A stretch of DNA of 64,000 nucleotides from Theobroma cacao (Eukaryota > Streptophyta > Magnoliopsida > Malvales > Malvaceae), in NCBI RefSeq assembly GCF_000208745.1, contig NC_030853.1:7172554-7236553 (forward strand). The letters run 5' to 3'. Of this stretch, positions 34,050-46,980 are shown piece by piece. Under the pieces are notes generated by a model. The model was given only the letters and a program-made list of their open reading frames with translations. It was not told where the DNA came from and ran no database searches. Position numbers and translations under genes: made by a program. Position 1 is the stretch's first letter. Every line of letters starts with the position of its first letter.

Positions 34050-37000
34050 TGTAGACACCATTTTATTTTTATTTTATTTATATTTTCTTTTATTTATTTA
34101 TTTTATATGTTTTTTAAGGTTTATATTAGGCCCTGATATGTTCTGTGGGTTCTAATTTCTAAACCCATTACCAATGCCTTTCTAATGACCTAAAAATAAG
34201 TTTGACTAATTAATTCAACCTAAAAAAAGATCAAGCACCATAATTAAACAAAATGAAGTCAAAATTAAAACTAACATGAAGAACATTCCGGAATAAAAAT
34301 TAAAAGACCAGCATGCCATATAGAGGATCAAAACAACTACATTGCGATAAGGAAAAAAGGCCCTCTACTAGGAGCTCGAAATCTCACTTGACAAATACGA
34401 AAAATGAAAGGATCCAATGGCACCCATTGCTCGAATAGTAGAATAAATAGTAAATAGTAACGAAAAAAGAATCCTAGAGAGGCGAAATCAGAAAGAAACC
34501 CTAAAAGTTCTTCCTTTTTTAAAAATCAAAGAACCAAAAACCTTAGATTTCCTAGCTTATTAGCAACTGAAAACCACAATTAAAAACTAAAAAAAAGATA
34601 AAAAATAGCAAAAAAAAAGCCAAAAATGAAAAGGAATCGTTCTTTCTAGGTTTAGATCTTTTTTTAAAAAAAGTTAGATTTTTCTTTTTTCTTTTGAGGG
34701 ATCGAAGGTTAAGGAGAGTCGTAGAAGGATTACGAAAAGGGTTTTTAGTTGACCGTGTCGGTTCTTTCAATGGTGACTTACAGTAGGTAGGGATTTGGTG
34801 GACGGAGGCTTAAGATTCGTTTTAGAGAAAGAAGAGAGCAACCACCGGTTAGAGAGAGAAAAGAAAAAGGGTAATGAAGAGAGAATATAGGAAAAAAAGA
34901 TTTTATACGTAGGTTTCGGGATCTCCAGAATGGTGTCGTTTTGCAATTGGTAGAAGGCCAAAGGGTGGTTTATAAAATGACACCATTTAGGGAGGAGAAA
35001 GGGTTACCGTGCAGGGCACTAGACGGTGCGTTTTGGGTGAAGCGTGGTGGGCTGGTGCTGTAAGTGTGGGTGTCTTCCTACAGGCCATTTAACTTGGGCC
35101 AGTCTTAGCCTAGAGAGGTCAAGCCATCCTCCTTATGTTGGTGGGTTTGTTGTGGATTGGGTTTGCAAGGAGTTAGCCATTTGTAGTTGGTTGAAAGTAT
35201 ATTGTTGAATGTATGAGATTAATTTAGATAGTTTGAAATAATTTTAGAATAAATATTACAAAAAAAATTTTATATCGTATTTTAGAGTCAAGAAGTTAAA
35301 TAAATAGAAAACTAGAAAATAATAATAATAGCAAAAATAATAGAAATACAAAAAAATATATAAAGAAAAAAACAAATAAATAATATATTTAGTTACATGA
35401 AAATAGGTTAGGTAAATAAAAAATAGAAAATATATTTTGTCACAAACAAAAATATAAATATAGAAAGATAGGAAAGATATTTATTCTCAATAGGGATTGT
35501 TAAATTAATATATATATATATATATGATTGGCAATAGGGTAAGAAAATAAATAAATTAATAAATGATAATAGATGCAGGTAAAAATATAAACATGTGGAA
35601 TTAAATACTGAAATAATAAGGTAAAGAAATAATACTAAAAATAAAATAAATGTTTAGGGTCACTTTTAATAGATAGGAAGGCATATAGGTTCAATTGAAA
35701 AGAAGTCATAATATTAATCACGAGAATAATATATAAGTTATATTAAATTATATCGATGATGGGATGTTTATTTGGAATGCGAGAAGTCATAATTTTTAAT
35801 GAATTTTCTTAGGTTAAGGATTTGGATTAAGACCCCACTAGTATGATGGGAGGGTCTTAATTTTGAATTCCAATAGTTCTAATCCTAAATAAATGAAAAT
35901 TGCATATACTTAATTACTAACTAGTCAAAATATAAAAGCAAAAGAATTAAGGAGGTAATGATAACAATAAATATAAATAATAATATTAATAATAATAAAT
36001 ACAAAAAAGGATGGATAATATATATATATATGAGGTTTTAAAAGAATATAGGATTATATAAAATAATGAAATTCATGATGATAAATAATTAATAAAAATC
36101 AAAATTCCAACAAAAATAATAAACTCATCATAATAATGAATATGGCTAAAATATAAAGGCAAATATCTATATAATCATAAAAAATATATATAAATTTATA
36201 TGATAAAAAAACACATATACACAAATAATAGTAATTATGAAATAAAAAAAATCTGGTTTAAAAATATGATTTTTAGGGAAGTTTATATAGTAAAATAAAT
36301 AAATATTTACATAGAAAAAATACATAATGAAATAAAATGGTTATATAAGAATAATAAGTAAATACAAAATATTTGTTCATGGTATATATGCTTACAAAGA
36401 AAACTAGTAAATTTTCTTTTAAAGATAAGAAACAAATACTAGAATTTATGAGCGCATCACACATCACTATTGCATTATTAAATGTCATGAAAGGTAGATA
36501 TTTTATGTACACAAGTATAAATTCCGATGATGGGACTTTACGAAGGAACTCGCGAATGCGAGTTTTTTCAAAAAATTTCTTAGGTGAAAGATACCTTCGA
36601 GTCCCACCAGTATGATGGGAGGGCTCAAAGAATATCTTTAGTAAAAGGCATCTGCTAGTAATAGGTTCACAGTCACAAAAATATTGTTTTATAAAATGTG
36701 AATGATTACCTCAATGATGGGATTTATTTGTTAAATTTGAGAAGGCGAGTTTCTTGGATAATTCCTTAGGTGAGAGAATATCTCCAGATCCCACCAGAAT
36801 GATGGGCGGATCTAAGAAATATCCTTAATAAAAGGTTTTCATTCGACATTATTTGGATTTTATACCATACATTTCACAAGCACATCATGTGAACGACACA
36901 CCCGTAAAACCAAATAAAATATTTTAATTTGCTAATAAAATAGAGGATAAAATAAAAAAATGATAATCAAGGAAGCATAATGAAATAAATTTAAGAATTA

Positions 37001-37277
37001 AGGCTCCAATAGATAACCTACAATTAAGTGGTACCGTTTGTAGAGCCGGTGTCACAGGGGTGCTAATCTTTCCCTGTGCGTAACTGTACTCTTGAACTGA
37101 ACTCTAAAAAATTGTAGACCAATTTATCATTTTTTTGACGAATCTAAAATTAATTTAGGACTTTGTCGATTAGGACGGAGTCAATAGATGACCAATCGCA
37201 CCTAGAAAAAAGATTGGTGGCGACTCTTTAATTTCCCTTGTCTAGCAATTGGGTTCCCAAACCCACACGTTATGATA
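34050..37277 (+). mobile_element. LTR S, AT-rich insertion of about 3.2 kb
   Basis: Starts TGTAGACACCATTTT and ends near ..cacacgttatgata, flanked by ATCCC (34045-34049) and ATCCT (37278-37282). Removing it restores the G2 protease sequence (..aaggacac / ..gttcaagtaaagg). Very AT-rich, with TA and ATA runs (35510-35526, 36010-36030) and three copies of a module of about 120 bp. At 37214 it has ttggtggcgactct, resembling the tRNA-Arg type primer-binding word of the Tat/Ogre lineage, so that lineage is possible. Orientation assumed from TGTAGACACC at the left. No gene recognised; the ORFs at 34552-34961 and 36273-36615 are low-complexity. Confidence 0.6.
35750..36840 (+). repeat. Three dispersed copies of a module of about 120 bp in LTR S
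   Basis: Copies at about 35752-35872, 36520-36650 and 36714-36842. Each runs: gatgatggga (or caatgatggga), a gcgag/gagaag word, ttcttaggt(g/t)a, then cc(c)accagtatgatgggagg, then a taagaaatatc/aagaatatc word. Spacing between copies is irregular. Confidence 0.8.
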
Positions 37278-37282
37278 ATCCT

Positions 37283-38921
37283 TTACTTGAACCACACAAG
37301 ACTTATACTCAAATTAGGCAACAAATATCTCCTTAAGTGGATTGATTACTACTAAGCCAAATTCCATCAAAGTACGATCAACAGCCAATTTTGTAGCGAA
37401 ACATAGAGACACAAAGGAATGCATAAATCTAGGATCATGCAAAACTTGTGCTTCAGAATCACAAAAAAAAAGGACACTTAAAACTATAACATTGGACGTC
37501 TGAGCGTCCTAAGGTGTAAAAGCAAAAACTTTAGCCTATCCCTTGTCAGGTACTCTTTGGTGTACAGACTCAAATGCTCTACCTTGAGAAGAGCGACTAA
37601 CACTTTTACCTCTAACTCTTGTAACTATTCAAATATACTGAGATACAACTAGAGGTGGTGGTAATGCAGCCTAAGATGCAGGGGGTGGGTCTTTTTGTGT
37701 CCGTGCTATCATAGGACAATCTCTCTTTATATGTCCAAGTTGTCCACACTCAAAAGAAAGTCCTTCTACTCGATAGCATACCCCTTCATGAACTTTCCTA
37801 AAAGTGGAATAAAGTGAGGCTAACTAAGTATTAGACCTTAAGGTCTGTTGTCAAAATACACTGTGTGCCCTTTTGTCTCGTCGATACCCATAATAAACTA
37901 TGCTACTCCCCTATTGGAAGCCACATGATTAAGAAGCATTATGTTGGCCCTAATGGCTTGTGAACGGTCCATGTCCAGTGTTAACACCTCATTGACCTCG
38001 ATGGCTTTCAATCTTAGCCAACTTGGCTCTATCTCGAGTCATTCGACTTTTTTCAATCCTCCTCTCAATCCTTTGCACATAGTCGATTACGGAGGCATAG
38101 GTACCAAAGGCTGGTGATACAACAGCCTTGAACAGTGGCTTGGCCAACCCATCTACAAATTGCCTAATCCTCATATCCTCAGTCATTATAAAGTATGGCG
38201 CATACAAGACAATTGTGTAAACCGAATGTCATACTTAGAAACTGTCATGCTAGGTGTTTGTATTAATGCCTCAAACTCATGCGCCTTGGTGGGTTGCGCA
38301 ATATCTAGTAGAAATTGAATAAAAAAGGCTATCGTAAATTCTTCCTAAGTCAATGGGTTAGCACTAGCTAGTCTACATCTACATAAGGATTGATACCACT
38401 AATAGGCCACATCCTTAAGCTTAAAACCAGTTAACTCCACAAAACGCACACTAGAACATCCCAAAGTAATGTAGATTTTCTCTATCTCATTTAATAAAAT
38501 CTGAGGGTCCTCTGTTGCATCAGAACTAGAAAATTAGGGTGGTTTCACCTTAAGGAACTTTGATAATGAAATCTCAATAGTCTTTTTAGCAGACTTAGAC
38601 TACTATCTATCATGTTGACCTTGAGAGCTGTGCATAGTACGCATTGGCTGTCGACTCTCGACTTGTCACTAAAAATCATCCAAACGAGTGGCCATCATCT
38701 CCATGACCCTACTAACTCCTTACAAATTAGTTACCACATTTGCCAAGGTCAGCTCATTAATGGGTACCTCGTTTCTCACCTCTTGAGATTGAGCATCAAC
38801 AGGCTCGTCCACGGGTGCGTCCTTATTAACTGGTACAAATGGCTCATCATTAACGAATGCAATAGTCCTAACCTACCTACCACCCCCCCTAACATTGGAT
38901 GCTTGTGGTCTCACAGACACA
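37283..38921 (-). pseudogene. G2 gag and protease start (broken)
   Basis: From 38921 downward: gag with EMMATRLDDF at about 38665-38700 (G1 has EMMATRMDDI in its gag), the open stretch 38207-37989 with MRIRQFVDGLAKPLF and YVQRIERRIE, and a zinc knuckle remnant CGQLGHIKRDCP near 37720-37770 in which the first Cys is replaced. Then comes the protease start with VLHDPRFMHSFVS at about 37430, where G1 has [17 protein letters not shown] interrupts protease at 37282. Gag would form the capsid and bind RNA. Multiple stops, not functional. Confidence 0.82.
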
Positions 38922-39395
38922 TGTGAAATCCCACCTTGAGTAAGAGGATAAGTTAGGAAATCCTTAGGTGAGCATATATATTACATATTTTGAACATCAA
39001 ACTTGGTTTTAACCTTCAAAAGAATTCATTGACACTTTTGGTTATCTATCACTTTTGTAGTAGAAAATTTTCTAAGTTTGGAAGAGGTCAAAGTATATGA
39101 TTTTTGTAGAACAATCTTTTGGAAATAAAATTTGGTAGTAATGATTCGCTTGATTTTTAGGTGATAAAAAATGATTCCATAATTTTTGGAGTGTGTTTGC
39201 TATAGTAAATCGAACATTTTCGATTTTGTTCTTGAAACAAAAAATTAGATCTTGATTCTTTTAGACTTTGATTTTTTTAATATTTTTATTAAATCGAAAT
39301 GGGGGGTTGTTTTCTTATTTACATTAAATATCTTAAATAAGCTAGGTAGGTTTTATAGACAATCTGTCTTAGAAAACTGCATTTTGTCTCAATTG

Positions 39396-39490
39396 TATCG
39401 ATACATGTTCATGATGTATCTATACATTCAGCCCAGAATGGGTTCCTAATGAACATGTATCTATACATGTTCATAATGTATTGATACATT
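39396..39490. repeat. TGTATCGATACA-type palindromes, first group
   Basis: tgtatcgatacatg, then gtatctatacatt, gtatctatacatg and gtattgatacatt within 95 bp. A second group at 41020-41095 has gtatcgatacatt, gtatcgatatatt and gtatcgatag. Confidence 0.8.
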
Positions 39491-40349
39491 TTGTCGATTT
39501 CAAAAAAATAAAAATGGGTAAAAACATATTTTCACACCCTAACTTATAAATATATCACATTTTTTGAGGGTTGGTAACCCTCAGCCGCATTTGTAAGATA
39601 AAACACCTATTCTTAAGCTTTTTCAACAAAATTTAAACCAACAATTCTATTTTTATGATTCTAAAGCTTAGATTTGGGTTTTTATGGAAAAAGATGACTT
39701 TTTAGCTTTTAAATCATTTGGCTTTGGATTTCTAGAACTTAAATAGTTATTTTATTGCAAAGATTTCTTGTTGGTGATTAAATCTTAAAAGCTTTGTGAT
39801 TTCCTTAAGCATCTAAGCTCGCCTAAGGTCAGGATGAAATATTTATGGGTTTCTAAGCATGGGTTTTAGCTAGAAAATTACTTTAGTTAAAAACTAGTAC
39901 TTTTAAAAGTACCTAGAATGATTATTACGAAATTCTTATTGTAGGAAATGATTGTAATGAATGTTCTTTGATAGGAACGTGGGAAAACTCCACGAATTTT
40001 GCTGAAATTGAGTTGTGATTAGAGTTAGGAATTTGAATCTCCAACTAGGTGAGTGGATACACCATTTTCAAATTATTTTGATATGTAAAGCTAGCATGAT
40101 TTCTATGAAAAGGATTATTTATGTATGTTGAAATGATATCTCTAAAGTGGTTGTCAAAGGATTTGAGTTTCAAGAATGAAAAGTGATTTTCAAAGAAAAG
40201 TAAATTCTTAATAATTGTGATATGATTATTAGTTTTCAACAAGGGGGAACAAGCACCTTATGTTTGAAGTCCACTCGATTATTCCAAATTTTGGACTAGT
40301 GTGGGTATGAGATATTGTATGCTTATTTATAAATGCTATAATGTGCATG

Positions 40350-40660
40350 TTTGGTATGATGAATGCCATAAGATTATGTGTATTTTGTAAATTCCATATA
40401 CCATATGAGATGATTTAGTATCCATGATGTATACTATAAGATTGTATATATGATGTAAATTCCATATACCATATGAGGTGAGTAAGTATGCATGATAAAT
40501 GTCATGAGATAATGTATATGATGTATATTCGCATATACAACATGAGATGATTGAGAAAGCATGATGAATGCCATGAGATTATGTCTATGATGTATTTTCT
40601 GTATACCTTATGAGATGAGTAAGCTAGTATATGAAGGATATTTCACATACCTAATGCTAC
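40350..40660 (+). repeat. Tandem repeat of about 70-75 bp, four units, in LTR K
   Basis: Units read [gc]atgatgaatgccat(a/g)agatta, tgtatatgatgta-like, then ttccatataccatatgagat. Copies begin near 40355, 40430, 40495 and 40562. Confidence 0.75.
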
Positions 40661-41922
40661 GAGTATGAGAACTATATGAGTGCAATCAATTCCACTCTCA
40701 TGGGGTGGAAGTGACGACTTCCCTTCTATGATGCATTATAAATGTCTAAGGTGCAATGGGACTTATATTGTCGGCCCAAGGTTGATGGGGGACATACCAT
40801 CATAAAGTATGAGTTTAATGTTAATAGAATGATCATAATTATTATGTTTATAGCATGTTGCATACTAATGTTGTTTCAGCATTGTTCATGATTGGTACTC
40901 TATGTTGACATGAAAATGTGAAGAAGACTGAGCCTTAGAGAAAGTCCCAAAAGGTAAGGGAACTTAAGTAATGGCAAAAATGGAGGATTTTGCCCTAAAA
41001 TTTAGGTTTTAGGCTGAAAGTATCGATACATTTTACTAATGCATCGAGAGATGTATGAAAGTATCGATATATTCAAGAATGTATCGATAGTTTTGGTGTG
41101 GAATAGGTTGTTTGATTGAATTTGATGAGAATTTCAAAGGTAAGGATTCCTAAAGGTCTATATTGACATGTTTTCACACGAATACTATTCAAATGTGTTC
41201 AAATAACATGTTTTATGAATTCTATGATTAAATTGTTTATGTAAGACATGGGATTACAAGTGCATGTTTACGAAATACTCTTAGCCCCTAGCTTGTCCCT
41301 TTCCCGTGTCCACTAACAGAGTCTTTGTGACTCACATGTTATTTTCCCCATTTATTTTGTTACAGATCAGTGGTAGCGTTTGACAACAGCTAGTGTCGTG
41401 GATACTAGTGTCCGGTCTTCATTTTTTAATAGGTTTCTAGCAGCCACTTAATGCCTAGAGGGTCAGTCACATTTTGCTGATGAGTCGATCTTTTACTTTA
41501 TGTTTATGTTTACAAACTATGAAAACGTTTATGTTAATGTTGCTAATATTAGGCATTTTAAATTGATAATGTTATGTATGAGATTATGGTGATGGCTCGA
41601 GAGCCTACATGGACACCTAAGGGTGTTGTTGAGAGAAAATGTTAATGTGCACCATGATAGTGGCACTTTTCATATATATATATATATGTATACTGAATGT
41701 TTGAGCTTATACAATTAAGTTGAGAAGTTCTTTAATTGTATAATTAGTTTTATGAATGCATGTATGATGGTTTCGTGTGTAAATGGATGTTATAAGAGTC
41801 TTTTGCATGTGAGGAGGAATTGTTTAATGAGGTTATGGTAGGAGGCTTGCTTGGGCCTAGCAGGTTATGCTCATCTGGGTCCATGCGCTGGTCATGATTT
41901 TTCCAAGAAATGGGATGTGACA

Positions 41923-42179
41923 ATGCATCAATGGGAGCACCTTGCTCTACCGTGCACCTAGCTATATCTTATGTCCCAGGTGACATCCTGACCTAGACAA
42001 AAGCAAACACTAAACTCAATATGGTGAACAAAAGAGGTAGATTCTAGATAAACAAGGGAATTCGTGTAGTCATCTGTTTGCGAGTTGTGCTCTAGTTCAC
42101 AAACCGAAAACAAGACATGACATAAAAACCCAACTCCACTAACTCAAAACAAAATGCCTAAGACTTAGACAAACTTGGG
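41923..42179 (-). pseudogene. G2 leader and gag start
   Basis: Between the primer-binding site and LTR K. Minus strand from about 42000 encodes the very N-terminal part of gag in the position of G1's MPRKT start, but I cannot fix a start codon. Too degraded to give domains; assigned by position and continuity. Confidence 0.5.
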
Positions 42180-42191
42180 GCTCTGTTACCA
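42180..42191 (-). promoter_or_regulatory. G2 primer-binding site (initiator tRNA-Met type)
   Basis: Minus strand TGGTAACAGAGC, one change from TGGTATCAGAGC, four bases after the LTR end. Confidence 0.85.
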
Positions 42192-42195
42192 ACTT

Positions 42196-42923
42196 TGTCA
42201 CGACCAGAACTTGGGGGCCATGATTGGCGTAAGGGTATCCAAAGAAGTGACCCTTTTAACCCATGTAACCCTAAGATGAACAAATAAATGAAATACTCAC
42301 AATTACCTCATGGGGCTTATCACCAAGGAATCGTATATCAAACACACATGAACATGTTATATCACATAGGAATTTATCATATTAGTCTGCACGGTCATGT
42401 GCATAGAGTGTGGAAGCAATACATATCAAAGTAACATATATCGGCCATCTTGTGGTAAATACAAAGTGTAGCCATCCAATGGCAAACCTCAAAATACATG
42501 TCATTTGTTGCAGGGCATAAGCTTAATTTTTTCCTTGATAGTCAAACATAAGTGACCAAGCCAAATATGACTGGTAGAATACTACTTAGAAACAAAAGGG
42601 ATGACGCCTACTGAATGCCATATGTTCACCTACCTAAGACTGACTGAAGTATTGGCTTTTCCCAAAGGATATCAAGCCAGGCAACTATTGATTTGTAAAG
42701 CAAATACATCTTACATTTGTGAGTTATTAATAACTTCGTGGGTAGATACGGGGATGGGGAACTACGTACAAGGGAGAGTGTTTATCAAAAAATACCTTTT
42801 AAACAATAATGCAAGTAAGCCATTTCAAATAATATCAAAGTTTACCTTTCAACCATAGCAAATATTTAAAGATTTTAGGAATTAAATCTCAAGCAAAACC
42901 CAACATCATAAGGTGTGAGTTAT
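42196..42923 (-). mobile_element. G2 5' LTR, 3' third
   Basis: Minus strand ends ..caagttctggtcgtgaca at 42196, the common LTR tail, followed by the primer-binding site. G1 inserted at 42923/42924. The remainder resumes at about 51933. ORFs here (such as 42601-42858) have no known domain. Confidence 0.8.
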
Positions 42924-45319
42924 TGTGAAACCTCGACCATCATAGACACGTAACTTGAGGTGGAACTTATGTTTAAAGTTTAATTTGAGCTAATGATGCT
43001 AGTTTTACGTTACTTATAATTATATTATGTCGTTATAGGAGTAGGATTCAAAAATAATTTTAATTGGTGAATAAAGGTGCATAATGAATAGTAGCCCTAT
43101 TTGTATATATTTTGGTTTTTCAAGTATATATCCCACTACAGAAGTCCAAATGACATGATATTTGAAATATTAGACAGCTAAGAGGCAAGGCTACAACTTT
43201 AATGTTTACCACTTTCCCCAGTTTTGATCTACAAGTGGTCGGAATCTTTGTCAAAGTGGAAGTACTGCAATAGAAGAATAGAATTGAGACGGAACCTGTG
43301 ATAGCTGTGACTCTGGGAAATGAGGGCCACAATGCTGAACGTATTTTCCAAAAATAACAAGCTTACGAGATTTTGGTAGCTAAGGCTTTTAGAGGCTATT
43401 TAAGGGGCCTTTTCCAAAGGTTTCTGGGAGGAGGCAGTAAGTAATTTCTTTGGAGAAAAAGAGCCAAAAATGAAGCAAAAAAGCAAAAGAATTGGAGGGA
43501 GAATCAAGATCACAAAGCTTCAACTATTAGTTTTATCTCTCTATTTTTGTGTCTTNNNNNNNNNNNNNNNNNNNNNNNNNNNNNNNNNNNNNNNNNNNNN
43601 NNNNNNNNNNNNNNNNNNNNNNNNNNNNNNNNNNNNNNNNNNNNNNNNNNNNNNNNNNNNNNNNNNNNNNNNNNNNNNNNNNNNNNNNNNNNNNNNNNNN
43701 NNNNNNNNNNNNNNNNNNNNNNNNNNNNNNNNNNNNNNNNNNNNNNNNNNNNNNNNNNAAATGTCTTAGATCAATACTTTCTCTCACTAACTAGGGTTTT
43801 AGAGAGAGAAAGAAAGACCTTCTATAATAGTTTGGGAATTCTTGAGGAGATATTCAATTGCAACTCTAGCAAGGTGAGAATTTAAATTGAGTTGATATAT
43901 TTGTTGTTGAGAATGATTAATAGTTAGATTTATGAGTGTTTTGTAGTTGAGGTAGTTTATTCATTTTGGTGTGATTATAATAGTGCAAATAATTAGCCAT
44001 TTGATGGTAGTTGGAAGCTAGTTAGGAATAACTAGTGGAACATGATTTAGGAGATAGCTTTTAGAATTATGGTTATGTGATTGAGTTAATTATGATGCTA
44101 ATGTGTGATAGGTTCCACCGAAATCCTATATCAACATTCGGGGCATTCATGGAATTTGAAGCTTCTTAAGAATCAACAAAGACAGGGGAGTGGACTTGCA
44201 TTTCAAAATTTGTTTTAGGAATGTGAAGGTAATTGTACAAACATTTAAAAGATTTTATCTAGCTTTTCTTTAAAAATGTACCTTAGGAACAAGCCTTTGG
44301 TGAAGTGTTTTTATCTTGTGAAAATGTGCTATATAAATGGTTTATGTGTTATCACAATATGATGATATGTATACTATGCATTGGGTGTTTCTTTTGTATG
44401 TTGATGTGGACCTCGCTATGTGAGAGTAGGAGTGTGCATAAGCCGATGCTGACCCAGCCATGTGCTAGTGGGGAGTGCACATGAGTTGATGACGATGGGA
44501 GAGTGTTCATGGTGATGGATATATATATATATGTTTGCACATGTGTGACTATAATGTATGTGGAATCCTGCTTGCTAAACCTTGAGCATTTTTTTTAGTG
44601 TTCCAAATTGATTTGCATTGCAGTGAAATGGTTTATTTGGGATGAAAGGAAGCCTTTCTTGTTGCTCTGTTTCTCACTATAGCGAGAATGAAACTTTCTG
44701 TGCTGCTTATCACTTGGCTGGTTTTTGCCATATTTTCCACTTCTCCAATTTCATGTTGAATATGAATTCTCTATCATCACATGATTTATCAACCAAGGGT
44801 TCAATTAAGGGTTTTAATAAGAACTTAAGCTAAAGTGCATCGTTTTCAAATAAGTGCATTATGATTTCAAACTTTTCCTTATTATATTGCTTGTTCCCTT
44901 CCTTGTTCACTCACTAGGTTTATACTCACCATTTTTAACTTCATGTTTTCATATTAAGAGGCAGTTGGTAAGTAGGTCGAGGTGTCTTCGTATATTCAAC
45001 CCTTGGTAGGTGTCTCGGCATTCAGTAGTTGTACATTTCTTCAAGTCTCTCCGCTGGAAGTCGAGTACTATTTTTTGTTGTGTATAGACAAACCCAATGT
45101 AAATTATTAAGATGTATGTTTAGATAATACATGTATCTTTGATTGGTAATGCCACTATGAGTTGGCAATGTTTAGTATTATTTTAATTCGAAGTTATGAA
45201 ATGTGATTTAGCAACTTTGATGGAACGATAAAAGATCATATTAATAGGCTTGCTTGGGCTTAGTGGGCTATGTCCATTGAGCCCTTGCGCCAGTCATGGC
45301 CGAGATTTGGGTCGTGATA
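42924..45319 (+). mobile_element. G1 5' LTR with assembly gap
   Basis: Starts TGTGAAACCTCGACCATC and ends tttgggtcgtgata (last bases TA instead of CA). Matches the 3' LTR over the first 400 bp, then diverges from about 43430 up to the gap, and matches again just after the gap (tgtcttagatcaatactttc). Contains the shared module in forward orientation (43120-43270), a TA run (44519), a two-unit minisatellite (44409-44490) and one palindrome, ttctcactatagcgagaa (about 44670). Confidence 0.88.
43556..43758. other. Assembly gap (203 N)
   Basis: Run of N inside the G1 5' LTR. ORFs drawn across it are artefacts. The sequence just before it resembles neither the G1 3' LTR nor an exact sister, so the join should be treated with caution. 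Confidence 0.98.
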
Positions 45320-45323
45320 ATGT

Positions 45324-45335
45324 TGGTATTAGAGC
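45324..45335 (+). promoter_or_regulatory. G1 primer-binding site (initiator tRNA-Met type)
   Basis: tggtattagagc, one transition from TGGTATCAGAGC, four bases after the LTR end. It is followed by a leader of about 210 bp before the gag ATG. Confidence 0.9.
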
Positions 45336-45544
45336 CCTAGGTTGTCTAGGTCTTAGGACTTTTCTTTTGTTGGTCAAGCGGAGTGTCAAGTCTTTATGTG
45401 GAAACTTCGATTGTGAAGTGTGAACCACGGTACATTTTATAACCAATGGACCGCATAAATTCCCTGTCTTAGAAACTACCTTTTGCCTTATGTACGATTA
45501 TAAAATGTGTTTAATAAAAGGTGTTTGCTCTTGTCTAGGTAAGA

Positions 45545-46980
45545 ATGCCGCGTAAGACATGAGCCACCTCAAGACGGATGGAGGAGAAAAATGCTCCTAC
45601 TGATATGGTAGATAGGCCACGGGCATCAACCCTAAGGGGCAGAGGTAGACGTGGCAGGGCCACTAGGCCGATGAGGGCGGATTTGTCCGTGAGTAGACGA
45701 GAGGAAAGACAGTCTTTAGGTGATGTAGATAGACAACCAACTAAGGGCATTACCATTGAGGATTTGGCGGTAGGCCTACAGGGAGTCAACTGGGTCATAG
45801 AGATGATGGCGACTCGTATGGATGATATATAAAGGATAGTAGAGGGGAGACCTACAGCACAAGAATCCCCTAGCTCCTAAAGACAGGTCGATTGCCAACA
45901 TCATAAGGTCGAGGGGGGACAATTAGAGATTTCTCTTCTTGATTTTCTCAAGCTTAAACCTCTATCATTTTTGGGATTTGATGCTTCAGAGAAGCCCTAA
46001 ATTTTCTTAGATAAGATGGAGAAAATATGTAAAGCTTTGGGATGCTCTAGTGTTCGATCAGTTGAGCTAGCCGCCTTCTGATTACAGGATGTGGCGTAAG
46101 AGTTGTATAGCTCTTTATGCAAAGGCAAACCAACGGATGCTCACCATTGACTTGGGGTGAGTTTAGTACAGCCTTCTTGGATTGATTCTTACCACTCAGT
46201 GTACGTAATGCTAGAGCTAGGAAATTTGAGACTTTGGTGCGGACTTCAAGTATGACGGTGTCAGAGTACGACATCAAATTCTCGTAGCTGGCTCGCTATA
46301 TGGCCTATCTCGTTTTTACTGAGGAGATGAAGATTCAGAGGTTTGTGGATGGGCTAGTAGAGCTATTGTTTAGGGTTGTGGCATCTCGAGATTTCAATAC
46401 CTGCTCTACAGCAGTGGATTGTGCTCAGCGGATTGAGATGAGGACCATTGAAAATAGGGCCGTGAGGGATAGAGCAAAAAAGGCCAAGACAGAGGGTTAT
46501 CAAGGCTGTAGAGATTTTGGTAGTGGGATGTCGTCTTCTAGCCATCAAGGTTGACAAAGGGACTCACAATTAACCCAACAAGGGAATGAGATGCCTAGTG
46601 CTAGTACTGGGGTGGGACAGAGAACCTTCCGTGCTGAAAAGCAGCAAGATTCTAGATAGGGTAGTCAAGTTATCCACCCTTGTAATACTTGTGAGGGACG
46701 ACATAGAGGAAGATGCCTCAGTGCTACGGGAGTTTATTTCTAATGCAGTTAGCCTTTACATATTAGGAGGAATTGCCTAATGGCTCGTCAATCGTAAGGC
46801 TCTGCTCGTGGTTCCACCCAACCAACTTCATCTGCTCCTTCAGTTGTCGCCTCATCTAATCGGGAGGCTAGCGGATGCAGAGGTAGAGGTGCTGGTACTT
46901 CCTCTCAGGGTAGGCCTTATGGGTCTGGACGTCAGAGTTTTATTGGTAAGGGTCAAGCAAGGGTGTTTGCTTTAACACCA
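45545..46980 (+). pseudogene. G1 gag (broken)
   Basis: Start at ATG 45545 (MPRKT, then a stop), shortly after the leader. The first open stretch (45578-45832) has an Arg/Gly-rich RGRGRRGR tract and EMMATRMDDI. Capsid-like sequence follows with [15 protein letters not shown] and SEYDIKFS, then [15 protein letters not shown] and [14 protein letters not shown] (46300-46554). A degenerate zinc knuckle begins CNTCEGRHRGRC near 46680, followed by a Ser/Gly-rich linker. The frame changes between 45832 and 46300, and several stops are present. Gag would package the RNA. Confidence 0.85.

Larger units (their letters stand above)
38922..41922 (+). mobile_element. LTR K (solo), 3001 bp
   Basis: Starts TGTGAAATCCCACC and ends aatgggatgtgaca, with the family tail (gcttgcttgggcctagcagg at about 41850). 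Inserted in G2 gag. Flanks ACACA (38917-38921) and ATGCA (41923-41927) match only three of five, both differences being transitions, so the exact ends are less certain. It contains a four-unit tandem repeat (40350-40660) and two groups of TGTATCGATACA-like palindromes (39396-39490, 41020-41095). Its body differs from families A and C. Confidence 0.75.

Noticed and set aside
34552..34961. Lys/Phe-rich minus-strand ORFs in LTR S
   Set aside because: Low-complexity AT-rich DNA, no domain, no conservation signal.
43470..43885. ORFs of 81-112 residues around 43470-43885
   Set aside because: They are mostly translated N from the assembly gap.
45535..45798. Minus-strand 87-residue ORF over the G1 gag start
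   Set aside because: Shadow of the Arg/Gly-rich gag coding sequence in the opposite strand.
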